Notes under the pieces: model-generated | Database searches by the model: none | Seen by the model: only the letters and a program-made list of their open reading frames with translations | What the model was told of the DNA's origin: nothing | Assembly (NCBI GenBank): GCA_019096195.1 | Contig: JAGTXK010000059.1 | Span: forward strand, 1-64,000 | DNA length: 64,000 bases | Origin: Boletus sp. NGJ | Taxonomy: Eukaryota; Basidiomycota; Agaricomycetes; Boletales; Boletaceae | Reading direction: 5' to 3' | Program-made: the position numbers and the translations under genes | Shown here: positions 34,085 through 44,733 of the stretch, in pieces | How the letters are laid out: each line of letters starts with the position of its first letter | How positions within the stretch are numbered: the first letter of the stretch is position 1

Positions 34085-34551
34085 GTGAGTAGATAGTGAC
34101 TGGTGACAACGAATTTAGCAGATCACATGACCAGACCTGAAAATCTAATCTCAATCTTGATCCACATCTATGACTGAGTTATAGGATAGTTATAGGATAT
34201 TTTGACAGGTGAGCGTTCAGATGGGCCACAATCACCATCTAGATGATAGATATCCAATGTGTAACTATGTTTTACATTCTCTCTGTAGTTTTTGTTGGTA
34301 TACGTTGTGATTGCCAACTACAATTCCTGAAAAGCATGCGATAGTGATGCAGCTGTAGTACTATGAACATTCCTACCTTACTGGGGTGCGTAGCAACCTC
34401 GTTCATCACCACCAAAATTAAGGTTCACTTTTTACATATCTCATAGTGTAGGATTTGTGTCTCAGAGGCTCAGCAAAAATGTTAAGAAAGTTCAGCTTGC
34501 ATTTCACAAGAATATAAAGACCGGGCTCTGGTACAAAGCACTTCATATAGA

Positions 34552-35281
34552 CTAGTTACTGCGCAAAATTTCAACCTTCACATCCTCAAGAGCCTTCTCA
34601 AAAAGATTGACACCGCCCTCCACAGATGATACCCTGCGCTGAATGGAGCCACTAACTTTGAGGGTAAGCGGGCCCACAACTTCCCTGGATGGAGAGGCAT
34701 TAGGCAAAGATATTGAGTGGCAGGAGTCACTCACCAGCCTGAGAAGATACCCACACGGAGTCCCTTAGTTACCATATAGAAAGGTGGGGCCACAGTAGGT
34801 GGCAGAATGTAGTAATAGTATCCATGATAAAGCCGATACCAAACCTGAGGAGCAGGGGGGGGGGTTGTGGAGGGAATAAGACTGAGGAGTGGCCCAGTGG
34901 CTCAGTGAGAAAGGCCACACTGGGGCCAGGCAAGTTAAGAGGAGGAAAGATAGGAACAACATTGGAGGGAAGTCCATTGTTGGAGGAGTTGCTCTTGCTG
35001 GTGGGGAGACTATCAACTGATGTGGGACTCGGAGGTGGAGCTACGTCTGAGTCAGCATGCACAACTTGATCAGTGGATGACTTAGATTGAACTGGCATAT
35101 TGGATATATGAATGTTGGTAAAGGTCGCGACCAGTTCAGCTGTTCATGACCAATTAGTCCAAAATTGGAATTTAGTCCAAGATACCTGCTTACCAATGTC
35201 AAGATGAGACTCCTGCAATGTTGGAGCAGTGCTCTTGGTGGGAGAGCCTGCTTCAATGGGCAAGGTTGCATTCTGGGCCAT
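34552..35281 (-). pseudogene. KDZ cargo C: RNase H1 N-terminal (RNA:DNA hybrid-binding)-like protein, homopolymer frameshift
   Basis: The ATG at 35,281 opens MAQNATLPIEAGSP. After a short intron a Ser/Pro-rich linker follows (PPPSPTSVDSLPTSKSNS). The C-terminal part is YYILPPTVAPPFYMVTKGLR, VGIFSGW, then VSGSIQRRVSSVEGGVNLFE and KALEDVKVEILRSN. This matches the pattern of the RNase H1 N-terminal hybrid-binding domain (YYVVxxGxxxGIFxxW...VSGxxxxxFxSxEEAxxxF). No RNase H catalytic domain follows. The exons join in frame except at a run of ten C (34,855-34,864 on the plus strand), where one more C would connect linker and domain. It lies divergent to the small plus-strand gene at 35,553, so they probably share a promoter. 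Confidence 0.65.
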
Positions 35282-35552
35282 GCTGAACTGGGTGGGTGGA
35301 TTCAAGACAATATTGTGCTGCTGAGTCCGTTCCCTTCATAGCTCACAATTTATCCAACTCATGCAGGTCCTCATGACCTCAACAGTGTTGGTGACAGCAA
35401 TGGAGTGCAATAGTGATGTGGTCCCTCTTCAAGACTGGGACTTCTTGAAGGGATCCATCAAATAGTTCCAGTAAGCCAAGTTTGCCTGAGGTTGTACTCA
35501 TCACCTCATATTAATAAGTTCATGGCTGCCGTGATCTAGCAAACGCCCCGTG

Positions 35553-36095
35553 ATGCCCAAGTCCAGGTCCAAAAAACCACCCCACCGTGCCAGCACTGCC
35601 AGGAATGACATTCCAAGTGTCTGGTTGCCCAATCCTGGTGATACAAGTAAAATTTAACATGTTCTTTCGTGCCATGTTGCTGATGCAGTATGTACTTATC
35701 CTGCAGTCATCTACATCACCAGTAGTCCTCCTGCTCCATCAACATCACCATCACAAGATGCACCTACTTCTGTTCCCTCACGTAAATGCAAGCAAGGTAT
35801 GGATTCTTTGCCTTGCCTCTCCAACGTGTCACATCCAAAGGGCACTCACGATGACAATGTAGCGCAGTCTTCTTGTTTGAACACTGCCGATGACAATGAA
35901 CTTACCCAATTCTTCACTGTCACTTTCAAACTTCTCACAGATAGCATCTTCCCCCTGCCTGACTCTGAACACAAAAGGAAGATTTCCAACATCCTCCGCA
36001 CCTTTACTGAAGTTTCACCCAATGTAAGTGATGTTATTGCCATCAATGAACTCATTGAGTTAACTGTACATAGTATGAGGCACCTGCCAACTTGA
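35553..36095 (+). CDS. KDZ cargo D: small hypothetical protein (about 160 aa)
   Basis: Two exons, 35,553-35,646 and 35,707-36,095, with a 60-nt GT-AG intron that keeps frame. It starts MPKSRSKKPPHRASTARNDI, a basic N-terminus, then a Ser/Pro-rich stretch (SSPPAPSTSPSQDAPTSVPS). The C-terminal half looks folded and helical: LTQFFTVTFKLLTDSIFPLP, HKRKISNILRTFTEV, IAINELIELTVHSMRHLPT. I do not recognise the family. It lies between the divergent RNase H1-like cargo and the transposase. Confidence 0.5.
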
Positions 36096-36320
36096 ACCCT
36101 CACGAATATGCAAATGCCACTCCATGAGTTGACATTGTACATTCGCTTACATTCACATGTTTAGGTTACACTCTAACCCTTCACTTGATTTCTTCAGGCT
36201 TCCTGGAGGTGACATGGAGTCTGGATATTAATTTTGCCTACTTAAAGTACACACCTGCTTGCTTGTATCTCATTTTGTGTTTTCTGCACCTCAAACATCC
36301 AACTTGTTTGTCCTCCTACT

Positions 36321-39300
36321 ATGGCTAGACCCAAATGTCGCACAAAACCCAAAGTCCATGTTTATGCTCACGATGACAGTTCCCACACAACCAAGCCAAC
36401 TTCATCACACATTCCCCATATCAACTATCATGCTCAACATGGCTCGGTTACAGTGTCTCGTCAATTCATCAAGACGACCTCCTAGGAGTCATCCAACCAT
36501 GAAGCCTTTCTCTTGGAAGTGATGTGGCTGCCAGATGATTCACACATGCTCCAATCAGCAGAGATCTTGGGTGAAACAGACCCACAGACTACCAACATGA
36601 CATCTGAGCCATTGAAGCACCAAGTATACACCAGTGTGAGTCTATCATGTCCCTTGTTACACCAACCAATCATTGAGCTTACAGGACCGACCACTTCTTG
36701 CATGGATTCCCCACCAGGCCACATTCTTAGACGAGCTCATCTGCCATGAAGGGTGGTGTGGTTCACATAGCAGTGTGTATGTCCATTGTCAGAAGCATGA
36801 CAGGGTTTATCGTTGTGAGGATTGCTTCTCTAGTGAATTGCACTGTCACGATTGCATTGTTAAATTGCATGTGTCATTACCATTGCATCGTGTCAATGTT
36901 CGTACAAGATGTCAGTCTAATAATACTGCACTAACGATTCCACAGGAATGGAACGGCACATTCTTCATGCAAATCCCCCTAAAGTCACTTGGACTTCATG
37001 TCCAGTTAGGCCACCCAGCAAGTCAATCTTGCATCAGGCCACTCCCTGCCAGTACAAATGATGACTTTGTTGTCATCAATACTAACAGTGTTTATGAAGT
37101 TGGTCTGGACTTCTGTGGATGTGAAACTGCCCAATCTTGGATGAAGCAACTACTTCAAGCATGTTTCTATCTGGCAACTGTCTGTGATCCCCGTACTGCA
37201 GCTACCTTCCAGGTTTTACAGCAATTCCATGTCCTCTCCTTCGAGTCCAAGACATCTGCGTATGAGTTTTACTCAGCTCTTGCACAACTCAGCGACAACA
37301 TGGGTACTCAGAAGCCTCGGGTGAGTGGCAAGGCTAATACAAGAGATCTGCTACATATTTATTTTTGACAGGACCGCTACGAGGAGTTCGTGCATATGAT
37401 TCGTGAGTGGCGCAACCTCAAATTGCTCAAGCATTCGGGATGTGCCCATGATCTGGCGGGACTGGGTGGAACGACAGCCAGTCAGAGCACAGTTCTCTGT
37501 CCAGCATGCCCCCAACCAGGAAAGAATATTCCCATTGATTTCATGAAGGCCCCATCAACACAAAGGTATGTAATCACACTTCTATTGGTAGATCTAGTTA
37601 TGAATGATACCCTTTTCAGCTGGATATATACATTGTTTGTAGGCATCGATGCAAACTTCCGACTAAAGTGCCACAATGTTTCCACTGATGCCACAGACCC
37701 CAGTTTGAATGGTGGTTCAGCATACTTTGTAGAGGAGAATGCATTCAAAACACATCTCTTGCTCCATGCAGCTGACCCACAGGAGGTTTTTTTTTTCTAT
37801 TTGGATCTCATGCAAGGTGTCACTCACTCCCGAATGAAGAAGAGTACATGCTCTGGGCATACTGCCGTGAATCTGGTCAATTCAAGGAAGTTGCATGGAT
37901 TTGCAACCACTGGAGTAGGGACAGTGGATTGTGCACGTCATAATATGAAGCTTCCCACTGCTGTCAGGGATTTACAGAAGGGTGAAAAGTAAGTTTCTGT
38001 TCCTCGTGACCATTGTTGCTGTGGTATCCTAACTTTAATGGCATCATAGGTACATTAATATGGACTATTTGTTCTTCTCCGCCATCAGACATTTTCCATC
38101 ACTCCCGCGTGTTGTCACATCATATGATATTGCATGTCAGTGGAGCAAACAGTTGTGGGAAAGGATGGAAAAACTTCCACCAACTCTTTGGTTTGACCGT
38201 GAAGCTGGACACGTCGACTTTGCTGTGCCAAAGTTCCATCTGCCTGCCCACAAGGAAGCTTGTCAGTTGAATTACTCATTTAACCTCATACCTTGGGTCG
38301 GACATACAGATGGCGAGGCACCAGAGTGTGGGTGGGCAAATATCAATCCGGTGGCATCGAGCACTAAGGAAATGGGTCCGGGTTCTCGAAGAGACACATT
38401 AGATGACTTTTTCGGTGATTGGAATTGGAAGAAGACCATTAGTTTGAGTAAGTCGTCTTGCATCACGCTTGATTTGGAAAGGCTAACAAGTTGTGTTGTG
38501 CAAGACGATGCATTACTCACTAAGATGAAAGAAGCAGTGATGCAAAAGCACCAGCAACATGCAGCACTACAAGGCTGCATTACCTCCCAGAAGAGTATCA
38601 CAATGGACAACTGAGGTCGAAGCTTGGGAGGCGAATCAGGAAGTATTGAACCCATATCGCTGCAAACAAGAAGGTGTGGCCATCACAATATTTCCATTCC
38701 TGTGTTCTGAGGTTCTTCATAGTGGTTACACAAGCTAAGATCCGCCTTGAACTCGCCAAAGAGGAGGCAAAACTACTGCAAGAAGGCAATGATGTATCAC
38801 TCGACTCCAAAGTGTCGCCGAGCATCTTGATCAGCACAGGAATAGATCTTGAAGACCAACAGTACATAAATATCTTCAGCGGCTCAATAGCATGTGTCGT
38901 TGACAAACCTTAGGCGACGTTTGTCTGCGGAGGTATCCTCACTCGCCTCTGATGCCATGGATGAACAGCGATTGAAAGTACGGACCCGGATAAATGTATT
39001 GCAGCGCAAGATTGAGGGTTGGGTCTCTTATCAGATACTGTACATGCCATTGGTTGCACGTCGACGTGCATCCAACATCAGCAACCTCGACACATCGCAG
39101 GAAGCCCGCCCCTATGCATTCAACCTCCTCCTTCCATCCCAGTGCCCCCTGTCATTCAGCACCCGTCGTCTGAAAGAGTATGAGTGGAAGCTACGGTACG
39201 CGCAAGGATTGGATGCACTGGAGGAAATTCGACAGAATCTCCGCCTCCGTTCTTACCTCCTGCAGTTCAAGCAAGTGAATATCCGGGGTCAGGTTGCAAA

Positions 39301-39890
39301 TACACGTGCACAGAACACGCTGAATACTGTGAAAGACAGGATTAAGTCTAGCATTAGCAAGTATCATGCTGCACGCATGGCGCTGGTTTCTTTAAGCCCT
39401 GGACTAGAGAAGACCAGGTGGGATGCAGTCATTCGTGAATTGCAAGATGACGATATTCATGGTTTGACTGTAGGGCTTGATGGGCAAACAGAGGGACGAC
39501 GCACACTTTCCTGGATCTGGCAGACACTGGGAGTGTCAGAGAATCAAGACGAAGATCTACAGGACGGTAAGTACCCCACTATAGAGTGAACACAAAGAGC
39601 TTAGTGTTCCTGTAGCATTGCGTGTGGAATGGTGCAAAGCATGAACAAGAAACCTTCGGTGGGCCGAAGAAGTCACCTTGCTCCTGGAAGAAATGCGCCA
39701 TGTCAAAGAATTTTTTGACTGGAAAGCACAGTGGTGGCGAGAACAGTCGAGTCATCATCAGGTTCAGGATGCTAGTGTGCAAGATGGCTTCGCAGCATAT
39801 TGCGGTCGACAAGCCACACTTTTCGCTGATTTAAAGGCTTCATGCGAAAAGAAGTGGAGAGGTGTGCCTAGCCTGGTTCTTTGTACATGA
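36321..39890 (+). pseudogene. KDZ transposase with CxC2-type cysteine cluster, nearly intact
   Basis: Starts MARPKCRTKPKVHVYAHDD. The N-terminal cysteine cluster contains CQKHDRVYRCEDCFSSELHC, then LHRV, a GLHVQLGH segment and GLDFCGC, the CxC2-like cluster known from KDZ transposases. The middle part has CPACPQPGKNIP, LFVGIDANFRLK and GGSAYFVEE. The catalytic RNase H-fold core shows TTGVGTVDCARHNMKLPTAV, LQKGEK, YDIACQWSKQLWERM, VPKFHLPAHKEACQ, WVGHTDGEAPECGWANINPV and SSTKEMGPGSRRDTLDDFFG. A C-terminal helical part with VEAWEANQEVLNPY and WKLRYAQGLDALEEI follows. Introns split the gene into about eight exons. In-frame stops near 36,484 and 39,647 and an uncertain junction near 37,790 suggest recent inactivation. 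Confidence 0.85.
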
Positions 39891-40103
39891 TCTGCAACTG
39901 CACATGTTTATGGAGAACATGGTCTTCACTCGCGTGGTATATCTAGATCTAGACTAGTACACTTATGGATTCACCGAACTTGATCTCTGAGTGTTACCCA
40001 AGGTGGAACTGATGATCAAGGGCAGACGCGACGCTGTCGTGCAAGGATTGCCATCCTTCATTTGGGTATTATAGCTAACAGGTCATTGCTGCACCATTTA
40101 AAA

Positions 40104-40174
40104 GCAATCAGTTGTGCATGACAAGAAAACCTGCTATTGTAGTCTCTACTGCACGATTTCTACAGGTACGGGTG
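40104..40174 (-). repeat. Right terminal inverted repeat of the KDZ element
   Basis: See the left repeat for the alignment. It ends ...TACGGGTG at 40,174 and is followed directly by ATGCACAA, the right target-site copy. Confidence 0.7.
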
Positions 40175-40286
40175 ATGCACAAGTAAAATAAAGATACGAG
40201 TCACTGTTCAAAGTACCGCCGTTCTCCACCATTCGTCAATGCCTCAGCGCGAGCGTTCTTCCCCCGTTCCTACCAAACTTCCCCCT

Positions 40287-42135
40287 TCAAACCTGATGCA
40301 TGTTATCTCCCAACGGTTCGAGTCGAATCGCCTCCGATTCGTTCGCATCCCTCTCCACGACATGATCCTGGCAGTGATCCTGCCCCGGGGCGACATCCGC
40401 GAATGCAATTGCGGACATGATCGCGTTTTGACTCGCGATGGCTTGCGACAACGCACCGAATCCGGTGTCAACCCCCTGCAAGCCGCGGCGGGAGTCACGG
40501 TCATACAGTTCTCGCACGCTGATGATGAACCGAGGCATCATGGGGCATAGCGCTAAGCTATAAAACATGCTCAGGGAGAGCATAAAAGCGTTACTACTTC
40601 CAACACTGTCCTGGACTAGAAAAGAAATATTGGACAACATGTTCCTAGCGGTTCGGAAGAAAACCGAGTGGTTAGTTTGGTCTGCAAATACTCGGGAGAA
40701 AGATGTGGGAGAGCGTGACGGTGACAAATGGAAATGAGAGAGAGGAAAGAACCGAGACGTACGCAAGGAAATAAAGAATCCCATCTCTCACGAGTCGTTC
40801 CATGTACCGGTTTGGCTGCCACTGCTTTGTCCCTTTGTACATGTTAACTGAGTCCTTCAATGTTTGAGTGACAGCAAGAATCAAAAGTGTGCTACCGAGA
40901 ACAAATCGTGGAATTTCATCATACACGGCAGTCATGAGTGCCACACTCGAGACGTTGCAAAAGGATAAACCCATAGCTTGGACAAACGTGACTGGGGAAA
41001 AGTGTGGCAGGAGATGAAGGACAGCCTGAGTAAGATTTGAGTGACACGTGAAGTTTATCCGGGACGTACTTGAGAAATATATACCGGCAGTGTAGAGCCC
41101 TGCAAAAGTGATGGAAACGATGACCTGTGACACATAAATGAACAGAAGGAGATAAAGGATCCTTTTGGATCGATTCCACATTGCATACACCCGAAAAATC
41201 ATGACTACTGTAATCGAAATTGCCGTCAACGGCAATGGAAACGGAACAGTAACTCACAATCGGCAGCGTTAAGAAATATCACGAATGTCCAACCGATCAC
41301 GAAATTAACTGCAGTGCCTTTGGAATATCCATAATCCATGTCGTCTATAAACATTGCAGAGGGCAGTAAATCAATCCACTCACACCTATGGAACAGTTAT
41401 CAATATAATTCCAAATTTGCAATTAAAATGCATACGTCTACTGGAGGGTGATCATTAATGACAGACCCGAGTCAAGGTGCAAAACGGAAATACTGACTTC
41501 AAGAGGTCCAGGGATGAATGGAGTACCAACTAAGTTCGCACCTGATTAGTTCAATTGACCTCCAATTTAATTCATAACATACTGAGTGCATTGAGACTTA
41601 AGCACGGAGTGATCATTACCTATGTTCAAGTTTACTATGCATGATAGCAATAATAGACTTACATAGTCCAAGAAAGGCCGACATAGCGGACCTACGGAAA
41701 TGTCAATTGGGAACAACTGAAATGGAGTGGACCCAGAGGCTTTATACATACTAGAACGAAGATCATCGAGACCCACGTCCAGGGTCGGCACTATGGTATT
41801 GTCAGGGCCCAGTGCTCACTCAAGAATTGTTGCTTCGTTACCCAAACATATTGTATCTTTGACTATTCTCAGTCAATAAATAAGATGTCAAGAGCGAAAT
41901 AACATACCTCGCTCGAAAAGGTGAGGACTGCAGTGGTAGGAATGCAATTATAGTTTCAGAGTGACAATAATATTGTATAGTACGTATACACTCACGATAA
42001 TCATATACGACAGCAGTGACAACAACAACTGCCCTGACGTATAAGATTCATCATTGACCAAGAATGAGCGACCATACGGGATAAACAATCGTTCGTCCGG
42101 AGAAGGTCCAGAGCAGATTGTAAGTCAGAGGACAT
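40287..42135 (-). CDS. D4: DUF6533-family multi-pass membrane protein
   Basis: The ATG at 42,135 starts MSSDLQSALDLLRTNDCLSR. Exons give AVVVVTAVVYDY, a DUF6533-type segment, then VVMIFRVYAMWNRSKRILYL, IPRFVLGSTLLILAVTQTLK, YKGTKQWQPNRYMERLVRDG, and the last exon with MMPRFIISVRELYDRDSRRG and GVDTGFGALS, ending EPLGDNMHQV at 40,287. The exon near 41.3 kb retains YSKGTAVNFVIGWTFVIFL. The micro-exon position has lost its AG acceptor (ATAACTG before TTCCATAG), so either the frame is joined differently or the copy is damaged. The 3' flank is cut by the KDZ insertion at 40,175. A gene X relic lies head-to-head on the right. Confidence 0.65.
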
Positions 42136-42139
42136 GTCA

Positions 42140-43120
42140 GGTACAAGAGAGACTGCAATGTATGACGGTTTAACGATAAGCAAAGATTGAGATTCGATGG
42201 GAGGGAGTTTTTTAGTAGCTCGTTGTTGGGCTGACAGTTATATTTTCCATCCGATGTATTAAATGTTTGCGACATGACACCTCCGGGCTTCCTTACAGGG
42301 AGGCACAAAAGTAACGCGGAGAACTGGAGTTACTTCTTCGAACAGTGATGATCAAGAAGTGCGTCGTAACATTGAGTGGACCACGATTCTGTCTCACATT
42401 CAATTCATGGGACCGCGATGCGGCCCTGGTTGGGCTTGACAATCACGGGATACAGCCTGAGCCTGATGGAGGAAAGCGGTGCGAGAGGGCGTTCTTTGCT
42501 GCACAGAGAACAAAGTCAGTCGCATATAGCACAGGATATTTGCGGGAAATACGTTGTTTTTCATTGGGATCACAATGTGGCATGCTCACTTCGGGTTGCC
42601 TTGAAACCGCGGAATCACGGGAATCTATAAAAAAATCGCATTTCTACCGCTCATTTATTTCAAGGCAATAATATGGATCAAAAACTTACCAGAGGGGTGT
42701 TCTTTGATCAACCCTCAACTCCCTCTATGCCCGCACTCAGCCCGAAGTACCCGTACTTACGAAGAGCATCACGCCCTTGTCGGCTACCACTGTGCTCCTG
42801 ACCGTATGAACGTGTGTCCAAATCCAGTCCACATTACTTATGCTGATCTTGACTTCAAGATCGTGGGATTATTATTTTATTGTAGAGCCTTTGGGCGATC
42901 CGCGCCACCCTAGGCAAGAATTTGGTGACGACGGGAATCAGTACTAGGGCCTCCCCATGCCAATAGCAAAGTGTTCACCCTTATCTATGGCCGCCTTACC
43001 TTAGTGGGGAAGTTGCGGAAGTGATGCTGAGAAGCACAATTGTTTCTGCCGTCAGCGATTCAAACGGTGATGATGAGGAAGTTTGTCGTGGCGATGAGTG
43101 GGCCAACATTCATTGACAAT
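42140..43120. other. D4 upstream region, no gene
   Basis: A tandem near-repeat is seen: GATGATCAAGAAGTGCGTCGTAAC at 42,343 and GATGATGAGGAAGTTTGTCGTGGC at 43,067, each followed by GAGTGG.CCA. No frame has a recognisable product. Confidence 0.45.
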
Positions 43121-43129
43121 AGACTGACA

Positions 43130-43630
43130 GTCACTGACCTTACCGTAGCCAAGGCCCGCCCGCAGAAACGCCTCCTCTCCCAACTCGCGACGCCTCGAAA
43201 CCTCGCGTCATCTGATCTGCCCTTCCCTGTACGTCCCCTTCAACTGTCCACCTCGCCTCTAGAACTTGAACCACACTTTCTCGCATTGCTTTCCGCATCA
43301 GCCTCTTTCTGTTAAGCGGTACCAAAGCCAGGCTTGTTGATGAACACTCGAAGTTCGGGCACCGTAATCCTCATCAAATCATATATTTCCTTTCTGACCC
43401 AATGTACATCACAACCACCTTCTTCTACCGTGGAGATTTACACCGCGCGTAGCACATACTCTTGTCGTCGAGGACGACCTCCACCGCGCGCTACCCTCTA
43501 GCGGTAGGGTCTGAGGTTGGGTCTGGAGCAGAGTCTTGAACGACATGTGGATATTCTCAGGTCTGAACTCGAACACGTAAAATATATCTCAGTGATGACG
43601 GCAAGGTAAGCCCCGTTTTCCCCCCTACTT
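43130..43630 (+). pseudogene. Decayed copy of gene X
   Basis: The plus strand reads KRLLSQLATPRNLASS, matching QRLLSQLATSPNELAS of gene X. Then TVILIKSYISFLTQ matches TVITLIKSSFSLSD, and TTFFYRGD matches TTAVFYRED. GLNSNT near 43,560 matches GLNSNAST. Stops and frame changes separate these pieces. It faces away from D4. Confidence 0.7.
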
Positions 43631-43639
43631 GCTGTATGT

Positions 43640-44350
43640 CTTCCGCCCTGCTTCTCACAGCGCAGTACCCCTCTATACCCAGACAAAGTCCCATCACCGG
43701 AGGAGGACGCGGACGAATCGACTGGAAGCGCTGGGACATCATACGCGTCAGGTTTGAAGGAGGATGTTGAATGGAAGCCGGGGATGAGCATTATCGCTGA
43801 GCCATTGATGGACAGTAGCTGGTGATGATAATACTTTGAACGGCGACTCCCATGTCTACGCCGTGTCTTCCAAACTCCATGTGTCTCCCGATGCAGCATG
43901 TCTCAAGGGATCCGGCTGTCTACCCGTGTAAATTGGTTCTGTGTTGCACAAAATTTCAGGAGCTAGTCGATACAAGCGAAGACTGTTATACCAGCGGGAT
44001 GGGTGACTCGGGTCTCGAGTTGCGACCGCATATCGCGGAGGCATGCTGAAGGGTTGCCCTGTTCCCATGGCGCGCAGCGGCATCGATCCATGGGCCCATG
44101 TATTAAAAAATATGTCTCGTTCATTTGTCGTGCTGTCCGCAGGGTTGGCTTGGACGCAGGATCACGATGTCAGCGATATCCCATGTATCCCAAGCCGGAC
44201 TAGATCACAGACGAAAAAACGCTGGTTGGGGATGTGGATGCGTGCGTATCTTCCGACTTCGCTGGCATGGTAATGCCTGCTCCCAAGCCGTAGCGGTATT
44301 AATATGTCCTGCGTGCCAGTCATCGCATCTTGGATTCAGTGCACGGTAGT
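43640..44350 (+). pseudogene. DUF6533 gene C-terminal relic plus its 3' flank
   Basis: GACGCGGACGAATCG followed by GGAAGCGCTGGGACATCATACGCGTCAGGTTTGA at 43,704-43,763 matches the last codons of D4 (GACGCGAACGAATCG...GGGAGATAACATGCATCAGGTTTGA). The next 550 bases match the D3 3' flank in patches. No upstream exons of that copy exist; a gene X relic takes their place on the left. Confidence 0.55.
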
Positions 44351-44733
44351 TACAATGAAACCGAGTGGCGATGTACATTACGTACTGCGGTTGCAACTGC
44401 TCAGGTTGTTGTTGACTACTAGGACTTCTCGGTGTTTCACGTTTTCATGTTCGACGATGCACACGCGGGAGCGAAGAGTTGACGTCTGCGCTTATTCCCT
44501 TTTCTCTGTGTGAGTGTTACTGACCAGGGGTACCAGAAGTATTCAACTCAGACAGCCTAAAACACATGTTGACATGTATCTACTCAAGTGACTCAACCGC
44601 CGCTTCACAAGTACCTTTGGGTGTCTTTAACCGCCAGACAAAGATTAGTACACCACATGCTATGCAATCTCCTCGTCAAGTATCTCGAGCGCGCGGACGC
44701 TTGCATTCATGATGGATTGCGATTATCAGCTGT

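Larger units (their letters stand above)
28367..40174. mobile_element. KDZ-class DNA transposon, 11.8 kb, carrying several cargo genes
   Basis: The element is bounded by imperfect terminal inverted repeats (28,371-28,440 and 40,104-40,174) and by ATGCACAG (28,359-28,366) and ATGCACAA (40,175-40,182), an 8-bp target duplication with one mismatch. It carries a KDZ (Kyakuja-Dileera-Zisupton) transposase on the plus strand and, divergently, three minus-strand cargo genes plus one small plus-strand gene. The layout is: A gene (29.7-33.0, minus), B gene (33.3-34.1, minus), RNase H1 N-terminal-like gene (34.6-35.3, minus), small gene (35.6-36.1, plus), transposase (36.3-39.9, plus). A few in-frame stops and one homopolymer frameshift suggest an element that is recent but no longer autonomous. 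It interrupts the 3' flank of D4. Confidence 0.8.
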
